DNA of 28,808 nucleotides, from contig CAZFVY010000096.1 of NCBI GenBank assembly GCA_964522665.1, forward strand, positions 1 to 28,808. The letters are read 5' to 3'. Below are positions 1 to 7,854 of this stretch, one piece after another (the stretch's first letter is position 1; every line of letters starts with the position of its first letter). The position numbers and the translations under genes were made by a program. The notes under the pieces were generated by a model. It was given only the letters and a program-made list of their open reading frames with translations. It did not search any database and had not been told where the DNA came from. The stretch is from CAZFVY01 sp964522665 (GTDB taxonomy: Bacteria > Verrucomicrobiota > Verrucomicrobiia > Limisphaerales > CAZFVY01).

Positions 1-188
1 GTCGCGCTGCGCTTGCCACCGCACTCCATGGAGCGCCCGAACAAAAGTTGCCGCGCGGCGTGGAGTGCGTCGGCAGAGCGTAGCGGCGACGACGCTTTCG
101 TCGGGCAGGGGGTGTTCTCCCGTTCGGGTTGCAGAGCCGTCACTTCGGCGCCCAAAGCGGTGTCGCGCTACGCTTGCCACCGCACTCC
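1..188. repeat. Cluster of degenerate direct and inverted repeats (REP-like)
   Basis: A unit of about 27-29 bases occurs three times. It is in + orientation at 1-27 and 162-188 (26 of 27 bases identical) and in inverted orientation at 62-90 (same core with single-base insertions). Neighbouring copies can pair into long hairpins. No transposase or convincing ORF accompanies them. The first copy touches the window edge, so the cluster may continue to the left. The short ORFs running through it look like by-products of the repeat. Interpretation as an interspersed REP/MITE-like family is inference. Confidence 0.6.
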
Positions 189-423
189 AAAAAAAGGCGG
201 CGTCTCCGGCCGGCCATGGACTGGTCGCGCGAGCGGGTGTGAGCGTGATACCGATTCTGGATCGGTTCGGTAACTCCTGATCCCATCGCCAATTGAAACT
301 TTTCGCCGGGGGCGGGTTTCAATAAAGTGAAGCGCGGTTGGTGGCTGGCAATGCGTGAACGAGTTTATATTAATCCGCCGGCCACCGCGTTCACGCCGCG
401 CGTGGTTAGGAAAAGGCAAACGT
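189..423. other. Gene-free leader upstream of the pseudopilin
   Basis: No coding sequence is supported here. The stretch holds an 8-base perfect inverted repeat (292-299 with 316-323, loop 16) and the competing stems at 340-396 listed separately. A TATATT box at 366-371 could be a -10 element, but no good -35 lies at the right distance. I see no sigma-54 site. The transcription start of the pseudopilin gene therefore cannot be fixed from sequence. Confidence 0.4.
340..396 (+). promoter_or_regulatory. Two interleaved inverted repeats in the pseudopilin leader
   Basis: Segment 340-349 can pair with 377-386 (10 bp including one G-U). Segment 353-360 can pair with 389-396 (8 bp, perfect). The order is A-C-A'-C', so the two stems cannot form as nested hairpins. 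They are either alternative structures or, less likely given the 2-nt final loop, a pseudoknot. The block ends 27 nt before the ATG at 424, in the presumed 5' UTR. A regulatory role is inference, and GC-rich DNA produces such pairings by chance. Confidence 0.35.
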
Positions 424-765
424 ATGAAGAAAGACTATCGGCGCCGGGCCGGCTTTACGCTCGTGGAGATCATGATCGTGGTGGCCATCATTGGACTTTT
501 GGCGGCCATCGCCATCCCGAACTTCGTCAAAGCTCGCACCAAAGCGCAACAAACGGCGTGCATCGCCAATCTCCATAATTTCGAGGGCGCCATCGCGCAA
601 TTCGCTTTGGAGAACAAGAAACAGGACGCCGACGCCGTCGCGATTTCCGACATCGCCGGTTACATGAAGGGCGGCGTCATGCCTTCGTGCCCGGCCAACG
701 GCACGTACGCGACCACGACGGTCTCGGCCAGCCCGACATGCACCGTTTCCGGCCACACGATCTGA
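424..765 (+). CDS. Type IV pilin/type II secretion pseudopilin-like protein
   Basis: This 113-residue protein begins with a short basic leader (residues 1-10) followed by a prepilin peptidase site, G10|FTLVE, with the conserved Glu15 (Glu5 of the mature form). A single hydrophobic helix spans about 11-33. The family is processed by a PilD-type peptidase and assembled into a type IV pilus or type II secretion pseudopilus. The globular part is short and carries three cysteines (C46, C89, C106). The ATG at 424 is preferred over the upstream in-frame start at 355 because it gives a normal leader peptide and follows a purine-rich AGGAAAAGG. The gene stands alone: no pilus assembly genes are nearby, and a terminator follows. 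Verrucomicrobial genomes carry many such orphan pseudopilins, so the exact structure it joins is unknown. Confidence 0.9.
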   Translation: MKKDYRRRAGFTLVEIMIVVAIIGLLAAIAIPNFVKARTKAQQTACIANLHNFEGAIAQFALENKKQDADAVAISDIAGYMKGGVMPSCPANGTYATTTVSASPTCTVSGHTI

Positions 766-794
766 TCGTTTCACCGCGATTGTTTCCCGCGACG

Positions 795-825
795 AGGCTT
801 GGGGCTGCGGCCTCAAGCCTTTTTC
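795..825 (+). terminator. Intrinsic terminator after the pseudopilin gene
   Basis: The stem AGGCTTG (795-801) pairs perfectly with CAAGCCT (814-820), with further G-C pairs inside, and a run of T follows directly (820-824). It lies 30 nt past the pseudopilin stop and 56 nt before the RF3 start. It should end the pseudopilin transcript and separate it from prfC. Confidence 0.8.
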
Positions 826-880
826 TTCGCCGTTTTCTTAGCTTGTTAGGACGCGATTCCGTGGTATCGTCCCGCGCCTC

Positions 881-2482
881 TTGAGTATCGCGCAAGAAAT
901 TCAAAAGCGGCGGACGTTCGCCATTATTTCGCATCCTGACGCGGGTAAAACCACGTTGACGGAGAAGCTGCTGCTTTATGGTGGAGCGGTCCAACTGGCC
1001 GGCTCGGTGACCGCGCGCAAACACCAGCGCGCCACGACTTCCGACTGGATGGAACTGGAAAAGAAGCGCGGCATCTCGATCAGTTCGACGGTGCTGCAAT
1101 TCGAGTACGACGGTTACCGCATCAATCTGCTCGACACCCCCGGCCACAAGGATTTCTCCGAGGACACCTACCGGGTGCTCAGCGCGGTCGATTCGGTCAT
1201 CATGGTGATCGATTCCGCGAAAGGCATCGAGCCGCAGACGTTGAAGCTGTTCGAGGTTTGCCGCCAACGCGGCGTGCCGATCTTCACTTTCATGAACAAG
1301 TGCGATCGGCCGATGCAAAGCCCGCTCAAATTGCTCGACGAACTGGAGCGCGTGTTGGGCATCGGCGCGTTCCCGGTGAATTGGCCGATTGGCAACGGCT
1401 TCGAGTTCCAGGGCGTCTATGACCGCAAGTCGAAGCAGATGCACCTTTTCGAGCGCACCATCGGCGGCCAATACCGCGCGCCGGTCGCCATCGGCGGCCT
1501 CGACGATCCGGCGCTGCGCGGGCGGCTCGACGACGAGACGTTTAACCGAACGGTTGAGGAGTTGGAACTGCTGGAAATGGCCGGCGAGGACTTCGATGAA
1601 GCGGAGGTGCTCGCCGGCAAAACGACGCCCGTCTTTTTCGGCAGCGGCGTCAATAATTTCGGCGTGCAATTGCTCCTGGACGATTTGCTCAAATATTCGC
1701 CGCCGCCCAAGGCTCGCGTGATGGCGGGCATCGAGGTCTCCCCGGATAATCCGAATTTTTCCGGCTTCATCTTCAAGATTCAGGCAAACATGGACCCGAA
1801 ACATCGCGACCGCATCGCGTTCGTCCGGATTTGCTCGGGCAAATTCGAGCGCGACATGACGGTGCATCACTCGCGCTCGGGCAAGAAGGTGCGGCTTTCC
1901 AGTTCGCACAAATTGTTCGGCAACGAACGCGAGACGCTCGACGAAGCGTGGCCTGGCGACGTGATCGGCCTGGTCGGCCACGACAGTTTCGGCATCGGCG
2001 ATACGCTGACCACCGACCCGAGCATCATCTACAAGGAAATCCCGCGCTTCACTCCCGAGGCGTTCGCCTATTTGCGCAATCCGAACACGGCGAAGTTCAA
2101 GCAATTCCGCCAGGGGCTGGAGCAACTCTTGCAGGAAGGCGTCATTCAAACCCTCGAACTGCGCGACACTTTGGTCAAGCTGCCTTTGCTGGCCGCGGTG
2201 GGGCCGCTGCAATTCGAAGTGGTTCAGTTCCGGCTCGAAAACGAATACGGCGCCGTCTCGCGCCTCGAAGCCGCGCCCTGGACCGTCGTTCGCTGGTTGC
2301 CCACGGATATGACCGAAAGCGATCTCGACGCGCTTTCGCTGCCCACCGGTACGCAGCTCGCGTACGACGTGAACCGGCATCCCGTGGCGCTGTTCCAAAA
2401 CGAGTGGTCGGCCGGCTATTTTACGCAGACGAACCCACGGGTTCCGCTCGCGAATCTGGCGCCGCGGACGGTGGGGAATTAA
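881..2482 (+). CDS. prfC: Peptide chain release factor 3 (RF3)
   Basis: RF3 is a translational GTPase that removes RF1/RF2 from the ribosome after termination and acts in post-peptidyl-transfer quality control. The protein is 533 residues, close to the family norm (E. coli 529). The G domain shows G1 SHPDAGKT (17-24), the RGISIS effector region (63-68), G3 DTPGHKDF (85-92) and G4 NKCD (139-142), followed by domain II and the RF3-specific C-terminal domain. The start is TTG at 881: the encoded MSIAQEIQKRR is the standard RF3 N-terminus, and the upstream frame closes at a stop (839-841) with no ATG between. No clear Shine-Dalgarno is seen at normal spacing. The ABC-F gene follows after 16 bp, probably in the same transcript. 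Confidence 0.96.
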   Translation: MSIAQEIQKRRTFAIISHPDAGKTTLTEKLLLYGGAVQLAGSVTARKHQRATTSDWMELEKKRGISISSTVLQFEYDGYRINLLDTPGHKDFSEDTYRVLSAVDSVIMVIDSAKGIEPQTLKLFEVCRQRGVPIFTFMNKCDRPMQSPLKLLDELERVLGIGAFPVNWPIGNGFEFQGVYDRKSKQMHLFERTIGGQYRAPVAIGGLDDPALRGRLDDETFNRTVEELELLEMAGEDFDEAEVLAGKTTPVFFGSGVNNFGVQLLLDDLLKYSPPPKARVMAGIEVSPDNPNFSGFIFKIQANMDPKHRDRIAFVRICSGKFERDMTVHHSRSGKKVRLSSSHKLFGNERETLDEAWPGDVIGLVGHDSFGIGDTLTTDPSIIYKEIPRFTPEAFAYLRNPNTAKFKQFRQGLEQLLQEGVIQTLELRDTLVKLPLLAAVGPLQFEVVQFRLENEYGAVSRLEAAPWTVVRWLPTDMTESDLDALSLPTGTQLAYDVNRHPVALFQNEWSAGYFTQTNPRVPLANLAPRTVGN

Positions 2483-2498
2483 GGCTCCCTCAATTTAT

Positions 2499-4400
2499 AT
2501 GGCAGGAATCCTCACCGCGGCCGATTTGCTGGTCCGTTACAACGAACAAATCGTGCTCCAGGACGCGACGCTGGGCATTCAGGAGGATGACTGCATCGGG
2601 TTGGTCGGCCGCAACGGCTGCGGGAAGACGACGTTCCTGCGCGTGCTGGCCGGCTTGCAGGCGCCGGATGGCGGGACCGTCACGCGACGGCGCGATTTGG
2701 TCGTCGGTTACCTTTCCCAGGACGCCAAGCTCGACCCGGCCAAGACCGTCGCCGAAAACGTCCGCGAAGGCGCGCGTCACGTTTTGGATTTGATCGCCGA
2801 ATTTGAGGCGCTGCCCGCCGACTCGAAACGCCACGCCGAATTGGAGGAGCGCATCGCGCATCTGGACGGCTGGGCGCTCGATCACCGGATCGAGACCGCG
2901 ATGGCCCGCCTCGGCTGCCCGCCGGGGACGCGAAGCATCGACGGGCTTTCGGGCGGCGAACAACGACGCGTGGCGCTCTGCCGCGCGATCATTTCGCGGC
3001 CGGAATTCCTGATGCTCGACGAGCCGACGAACCATCTCGACCCGGACGCCATCGAGTGGGTGGCCGAATTCCTCGAGAATTTCGGCGGCGCCTTTCTGGT
3101 GGTCACGCACGACCGTTATTTTCTCGACCGCATCGCCAAGCGGATCGTCGAACTGGCCGACGGCCGGTTCTTCACGCACGAGGGTAATTATACCGATTAC
3201 CTGCTCGACAAGGCTGAGCGGCAGGCCGCTGACGCCGTGGTCGAACACAAACGGCAGATGTTTCTGAAACGCGAGCTAGCGTGGGTGCGCCAGGGACCGC
3301 GCGCCCAACGGAAGAAACAAAAGAACCGCTTCGAGCGCTATTACGAAGTCGCCGCGCAAGACGGCCCAACCATCGAGGAAGCGGTCGAACTTTGCATTCC
3401 GCCGCCGCCGCAACTCGGCAACCGCGTGGTCGAACTGACCAACCTCGGCATGGAGTTGGGCGGGCGTCTGCTCTTTAACGGCTTCAGTTTCACCTTCGAG
3501 AACGGCCAGCGCGTTGGGGTGACGGGCCGGAACGGCTTGGGCAAAACGACGCTGCTCAAGCTCATCATCGGCGAACTCGCGCCCTCGGAAGGCACGGTGA
3601 AGACCGGCCCGCTGACGAAGTTCAACTACGTGGATCAGGCGCGCATCCAACTGCGCGAGGACCGCACCGTGCTCGAGGAAGTCAGCGACGGCACGGAATT
3701 CGTGATCTTCGGCGAAGGCAAGCTTTCGCTCCGCGCCTACTTGAAACGCTTCCTGTTCGCCGACGACCGGATCAACACGCGGGTGAAATACCTCTCGGGC
3801 GGCGAAAGAAGCCGGCTGCTGCTCGCGCGCATTCTGAAGAACGGCGGGAATTTTCTGATCCTGGACGAGCCGACGAACGATCTCGATCTGCCCACGCTGC
3901 GCGTCTTGGAAGAGGCGTTGGTCGCGTTCCCCGGCGTCGTGCTGGTCGTGAGCCACGACCGCTATTTCCTCAATCGTGTCTGCACTGACGTCTTCGCGTT
4001 CGAAGGCGACGAGCGGATCGCGCACAGCGCGGGCGACTACGATTACTATCTCGAGAAACGGGAACGCGCGGCCGCGGCTGACGCCGCCGCGGCCCGCCAG
4101 CTTGCCGCCGCGACCAAAGGCAAACCCGCCGCGCCCGCGCGCAGCGCCGGGGCCAAGACGCGCAAATTAAGCTTCAACGAAAACCGTGAATTGGAGGGGA
4201 TGGAAGCCAGGATCCACGAATGCGACGCGGACATCGCGCGCCTTGAGACTCTCTTTGCCCAACCCGATTTTCATCGCACCCACGGCCCGCGAACGAAAGA
4301 AATCACCGACGAACTCGCCGCCGCGAAGGCCAACCTCGCGCGCCTTTACGCGCGGTGGGAAGAGTTGGAGGCGATCAAGGTCGCGTCGCGTCCGGGCTAG
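2499..4400 (+). CDS. uup: ABC-F family ATPase, Uup type
   Basis: The protein has 633 residues, two ATP-binding cassettes and no membrane segment, as in soluble ABC-F proteins that act on ribosomes. Cassette 1 has Walker A GRNGCGKT (37-44), signature LSGGEQRR (150-157) and Walker B LMLDEPTNHLD (171-181). Cassette 2 has GRNGLGKT (343-350), LSGGERSR (432-439) and LILDEPTNDLD (453-463). The linker between them is long and basic (about 240-310). An Ala-rich hinge (about 523-550) leads to a C-terminal coiled-coil domain (556-627, KLSFNENRELE...RWEELEAIK) diagnostic of Uup rather than EttA or YheS. It lies 16 bp after prfC, so two ribosome-acting nucleotidases are probably co-transcribed. The 3' end overlaps the convergent L7Ae-like gene by 26 bp. 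E. coli Uup is linked to ribosome assembly and transposon excision; the role here is by homology only. Confidence 0.93.
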   Translation: MAGILTAADLLVRYNEQIVLQDATLGIQEDDCIGLVGRNGCGKTTFLRVLAGLQAPDGGTVTRRRDLVVGYLSQDAKLDPAKTVAENVREGARHVLDLIAEFEALPADSKRHAELEERIAHLDGWALDHRIETAMARLGCPPGTRSIDGLSGGEQRRVALCRAIISRPEFLMLDEPTNHLDPDAIEWVAEFLENFGGAFLVVTHDRYFLDRIAKRIVELADGRFFTHEGNYTDYLLDKAERQAADAVVEHKRQMFLKRELAWVRQGPRAQRKKQKNRFERYYEVAAQDGPTIEEAVELCIPPPPQLGNRVVELTNLGMELGGRLLFNGFSFTFENGQRVGVTGRNGLGKTTLLKLIIGELAPSEGTVKTGPLTKFNYVDQARIQLREDRTVLEEVSDGTEFVIFGEGKLSLRAYLKRFLFADDRINTRVKYLSGGERSRLLLARILKNGGNFLILDEPTNDLDLPTLRVLEEALVAFPGVVLVVSHDRYFLNRVCTDVFAFEGDERIAHSAGDYDYYLEKRERAAAADAAAARQLAAATKGKPAAPARSAGAKTRKLSFNENRELEGMEARIHECDADIARLETLFAQPDFHRTHGPRTKEITDELAAAKANLARLYARWEELEAIKVASRPG

Positions 4401-4875
4401 CCGGGTCGCTGCTCAATCCGTCGTGGAGTCGGTCGTTTTTGGGCTTGGAGGATTGTTCTGCGAGAGCGGTGGCGCGGCGAATTTTTTCGCGGCGCGGGAT
4501 CGGGGAGGCGGCCGGGTCCGCTTCGGCGGGAGGTTTCACGGGCGGCTTGAACGGTTGATTAATGCGGTAGGGCTTTAGCTCCGCGTAAATCGATTGCGCC
4601 AGGCCGGACTTCTCGAAGCCGATGACCTTCGCGCCCCGGATTTGGAAGAATTTCTCCAGGTCTTCCTGCGTATAACGCTGCACAATCGGGTAGTGCAGGA
4701 AGTCGGCGAGTATCTCGGCGCGGCTGTTCTCAGAAACGTCGTGGGTGATCAGCACGAAATGCAACTTGCTCTTGCGGTGGCGGAGCAGGTCGCGCCCGAC
4801 GATCAGGATGCGCGCGCGCAGGACGAAAGGGAACAGCCGTTCCACCGGCTTGGATGGCGCTTCGCCCGGCGTCAT
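4375..4875 (-). CDS. L7Ae/L30e/YlxQ-like RNA-binding protein
   Basis: This 166-residue protein has an L7Ae-type core at about 12-100. VGRDLL (26-31), KLHFVLITHDVSEN (37-50) and a Thr-x-Glu-x-Leu stretch (69-73) align with the GxxxxxxxI...KLVLLAxDxSxNT pattern of YlxQ-like proteins, and KVIGFEKSGLAQ (83-94) with their last strand and helix. Such proteins bind kink-turn or related RNA. A polar, Pro-rich and basic tail (101-166) is not part of that fold. Its ATG overlaps the TGA of the upstream helicase (ATGA), indicating translational coupling and a shared RNA-related role. The usual YlxQ neighbours nusA and infB are absent. The family call comes from motif reading, not a search; no other family fits as well. 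Confidence 0.65.
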   Translation of the reverse strand: MTPGEAPSKPVERLFPFVLRARILIVGRDLLRHRKSKLHFVLITHDVSENSRAEILADFLHYPIVQRYTQEDLEKFFQIRGAKVIGFEKSGLAQSIYAELKPYRINQPFKPPVKPPAEADPAASPIPRREKIRRATALAEQSSKPKNDRLHDGLSSDPASPDATRP

Positions 4876-6947
4876 GCCACCTTGGCCTTGACGTTGCGCC
4901 CTTTGATTTGGGCGCGACTCAACTTGGCGATGATGCTGTTCGCGTGTTCGGAAACCACGTCCACGAAAAGATGCCGTTCACGGATGTCCACCGTGCCGAC
5001 GACTTTGCCGGGCAGGCCGGTTTCCCCCGCGATTGAATTCACGATATCGATGGGGGTCACCCCCATCTCCTCGCCGATGCCCACCCAGAGGCGGGTATGA
5101 GTCTCGGGCGTGGCCCGACTGACCTTCGGCTTCGACGCGGGCTTCGCGGCGGCTCCGGGCATTCGTGGAGCGGCGGGCGTAGAGGGCTTGACGATTTTTG
5201 GGGCGCGCGTTTCGGGCGCCGGGGACGTGGCGGCGGCAGCGGCGGCAGGCGCGGGAACGCTTACTGGCTTGTCGGTCGCCGTGATTTCGGCCGGTTTGGT
5301 GGCCGCCGGCAGTGGCGCCGTGGCGCCCGGCTCAGCGGCGGGTTTGGCCGCGCCGGTCGAGAGCGGCGCCACGGGCCGCGCCGCCGAGGAGACGCTCAGC
5401 ATCGGAGTGCGGGCGGGGGGCGCCGCGCGGCGCTCGGGGCGGGCGTCGCTCCGGGGCGGGCCGGGTGGGCGATCATCGCGCCGATCATAGGGGCGTTCAT
5501 ACGAACGCTCGCGCCGGTCGCCGCGATCATCCCGGGCATCACGGTCGCGGAAAGGCGGCCGGTCCTCCCGGCGGTCATCGCGCCGGTCACGAAATGAGGG
5601 GCGTTCGCCGCGGTCGTACGACGGTTCGCGCGCGGCCGGGGCTTTGGCGACCGGCGTGGCGTCGCTCTGCAGTAAATGAATGAGCGCGGAGACGACGTCG
5701 GTGGAGTCAAAACCCTCCTCCAGCAGCCGCTCGACAATATGGTCCGAGCGTTTGAATTCCGCGCTCTTCAGCGTGGCGCGCACCCGGTCCAGGAATACAT
5801 TCGCGCGCGCTTCTTCGACTTCGACCGCCGTCGGCGGCTTGCCGCGATGAATGCGCGTGTTCGTGTAACGCTCGATATTGCGGATCTGAAATAATTCCCG
5901 CCCGGAGGCGAACGAAATCGCGCGGCCCGCTCGACCGCGGCGGCCCGTGCGCCCGATACGATGAACGTAGTCTTCGCCGTCGTAGGGCAGGTCGTAGTTG
6001 AACACCACTTCGACGTCATCGACATCAATGCCGCGCGCCGCCACGTCGGTGGCCACGAGGAACTCGAGGCCCGACTTGCGGAATTTGTTCATCACGCGGT
6101 CGCGCATGGCCTGGGTGAGGTCGCCGTGGAGACGATCGGCGGAATAACCTTGGGCGTTCAGATGTTCGACCAATTCATCGACCATCCGTTTGGTGTTGCA
6201 GAAAATGATGCCGAGCTTGAGGTCCTGAAGATCGATGAGGCGGGTCAACAACTCGATCTTGTAACGGCGGTCCACCTCGTAATAGACCTGCTCGACCGTG
6301 GGCACCGTCAGCGCCTTTTGCTCGATGCGCACGTTTTGCGGGTCGCGGGCGAATTTCTCGATCAACTGTTGAATCGGCCGCGGAATGGTGGCGGAAAAGA
6401 ACACCGTCTGCCGTTCCTTGGGGGTCGATTCGAGGATGAGTTCGATGTCATCGCGAAAGCCCATGTTGAGCATCACGTCCACCTCGTCGAGCACGACCAT
6501 TTTCAGGGCGTTCAACTTGAGCGTGCCGCGCCGCATGTGATCCATCACGCGGCCGGGCGTGCCGATGACGATGTGCGCCCCCTGGCGCAACCCGTAGAGT
6601 TGCCGATCGTACGACTGGCCACCGTAAACCGGCAACGCGTGGAGGCCGCGCTTGTAGAGCGCCAGCTTGTGGACTTCCTCGGAGACCTGCACCGCCAGCT
6701 CGCGGGTCGGGCACAAGATGAGCACTTGCGTCGCGCGCTGGCTCACGTCCACCTTTTCGATGGCGGGGACCGAGAACGCCGCGGTCTTGCCCGAGCCGGT
6801 CTGGGATTGGCCGACGACGTCCTTGCCCTCGAGGAGCGGCGGGATCGCCGCCGCCTGAATCGGGGCGGCTTGCTCGAACCCAAGTTGATCGATGGCCTTC
6901 AGCATTTCCGCTGAAAGACCCAGTTCTGAAAATAGTTTTGGTGTCAT
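4872..6947 (-). CDS. deaD: DEAD-box RNA helicase with DbpA-type RNA-binding domain (DeaD/CsdA-like)
   Basis: This 691-residue ATP-dependent RNA helicase should remodel rRNA or mRNA. The core (1-365) contains the Q motif around FEQAAPIQ (24-31), motif I SQTGSGKT (48-55), PTRELA (80-85), TPGR (130-133), motif II DEVD (154-157), SAT (185-187), DVAARGID (301-308) and HRIGRTGRRGRAG (329-341). An Arg/Asp-rich low-complexity segment (about 443-510) and an Ala/Pro linker follow, then a DbpA-type RNA-binding domain (617-690). Motif II reads DEVD instead of DEAD. The ATG at 6947 is chosen because MTPKLFSELGLS is the normal start of the family; the upstream in-frame extension to 7130 has no homologous character. 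It is translationally coupled to the L7Ae-like gene. The family is often cold-induced, but no regulatory element was seen here. Confidence 0.93.
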   Translation of the reverse strand: MTPKLFSELGLSAEMLKAIDQLGFEQAAPIQAAAIPPLLEGKDVVGQSQTGSGKTAAFSVPAIEKVDVSQRATQVLILCPTRELAVQVSEEVHKLALYKRGLHALPVYGGQSYDRQLYGLRQGAHIVIGTPGRVMDHMRRGTLKLNALKMVVLDEVDVMLNMGFRDDIELILESTPKERQTVFFSATIPRPIQQLIEKFARDPQNVRIEQKALTVPTVEQVYYEVDRRYKIELLTRLIDLQDLKLGIIFCNTKRMVDELVEHLNAQGYSADRLHGDLTQAMRDRVMNKFRKSGLEFLVATDVAARGIDVDDVEVVFNYDLPYDGEDYVHRIGRTGRRGRAGRAISFASGRELFQIRNIERYTNTRIHRGKPPTAVEVEEARANVFLDRVRATLKSAEFKRSDHIVERLLEEGFDSTDVVSALIHLLQSDATPVAKAPAAREPSYDRGERPSFRDRRDDRREDRPPFRDRDARDDRGDRRERSYERPYDRRDDRPPGPPRSDARPERRAAPPARTPMLSVSSAARPVAPLSTGAAKPAAEPGATAPLPAATKPAEITATDKPVSVPAPAAAAAATSPAPETRAPKIVKPSTPAAPRMPGAAAKPASKPKVSRATPETHTRLWVGIGEEMGVTPIDIVNSIAGETGLPGKVVGTVDIRERHLFVDVVSEHANSIIAKLSRAQIKGRNVKAKVA

Positions 6948-7099
6948 GTCAATACGACTAGGAAAGCGTAGCCTACGCAGGTTTGGCCCAAAGCGCGAAG
7001 TTATTTTTGGCCGCCACGGGTCGGCTGCGGTCTTTTGAGCCGTCGCGGAGGCCGGCCGGACGTGCAAAATACGCGCGAAATCCGCGAATCCGCGTGGCA

Positions 7100-7768
7100 T
7101 CAGAGCTTGGGCGTCCTCGGTCCGATGCATTCGCGCACGAAGCTGCGAATCAGATTTATCTCCTCGGCCCCGGCGATCGTGTGCGCCTTCTCGAACTCGT
7201 GCCAGCCGAGGTTGAGGCCGGCGGCGCGAAGTAATTCGATCTGCGCCCGGACGGGCGCCAGGGGAATCGTGGGATCGAATCGACCGTGAGTGATGAGGAA
7301 GCGTTGCGCCCGGGCGACGGGCGAGAGTTCGTGCAGCAGCTTTTGCGGTTCGAAGACGTAACCGCTGACGCCCACGAGGCCGCCGAACCGATGGGGGTAC
7401 CGCAACCCGACGTCAATCGTCATCAGACAGCCCTGGGAAAAACCAAAAAGGATGGTTTCCTCAGTCGGGTACCCGCGCCCGCGAAGTTCATCGAGCAAGC
7501 TGAACACTTGAGCGCGGCTGCGGCTCACGCCCGGCGCCGGGTTCCCCGCGTAATCGTACCACGAGTAGCCGCCAAAATATGGGTCGGGCGCGTTGACGAG
7601 CACGTAGTTGAGCCAGTCAAGATTTAAAATGTCCGGCAGCCACCGGTAGCCGTCCAGGCTATCGCCCAATCCGTGGAGCACGACCATCATCCGCCGGGAA
7701 CTGGAATCGACCGCCGGGATCAACTCGTGCGCAAGCGGAGTTGGGGTCGGTTTTTCCATGTAGGGCAT
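7100..7768 (-). CDS. Carboxylesterase/phospholipase-like alpha/beta hydrolase
   Basis: This 222-residue protein is of the Abhydrolase_2 (YpfH/acyl-protein-thioesterase-like) type. The catalytic triad can be read as Ser111 in GFSQG (109-113), Asp165 in GRFDPTIP and His196 in KAHTIAG. LHGLGDS (31-37) forms the oxyanion-hole strand. It has no signal peptide, so it is probably a cytoplasmic esterase of unknown substrate. The start is uncertain: ATG at 7768 or 7759, or TTG at 7795, none with a clear ribosome binding site. It lies between the helicase and the NHL gene with 86-152 bp gaps, so it may be transcribed alone. Confidence 0.85.
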   Translation of the reverse strand: MPYMEKPTPTPLAHELIPAVDSSSRRMMVVLHGLGDSLDGYRWLPDILNLDWLNYVLVNAPDPYFGGYSWYDYAGNPAPGVSRSRAQVFSLLDELRGRGYPTEETILFGFSQGCLMTIDVGLRYPHRFGGLVGVSGYVFEPQKLLHELSPVARAQRFLITHGRFDPTIPLAPVRAQIELLRAAGLNLGWHEFEKAHTIAGAEEINLIRSFVRECIGPRTPKL

Positions 7769-7854
7769 TGTGCAACCACGACCGGCAAAACGCAACTGGC
7801 CATTTACGCCGCCGGCCGTTCACGGCGTCGTTCGGCGCCCGCGCCAGACGGCGG

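Noticed and set aside
1..190. CRISPR array at the left edge
   Set aside because: Copies are irregularly spaced, one is inverted, and no cas gene is present.
677..2398. 573-residue ORF on the minus strand opposite prfC
   Set aside because: It is fully antisense to an unmistakable RF3 gene, its sequence is rich in Arg/His/Glu/Ala with no motif, and such ORFs arise from high third-position G+C.
6948..7130. N-terminal extension of the DEAD-box helicase to 7130
   Set aside because: The 61 extra residues have no family similarity, and MTPKLFSELGLS at 6947 is the usual helicase start.
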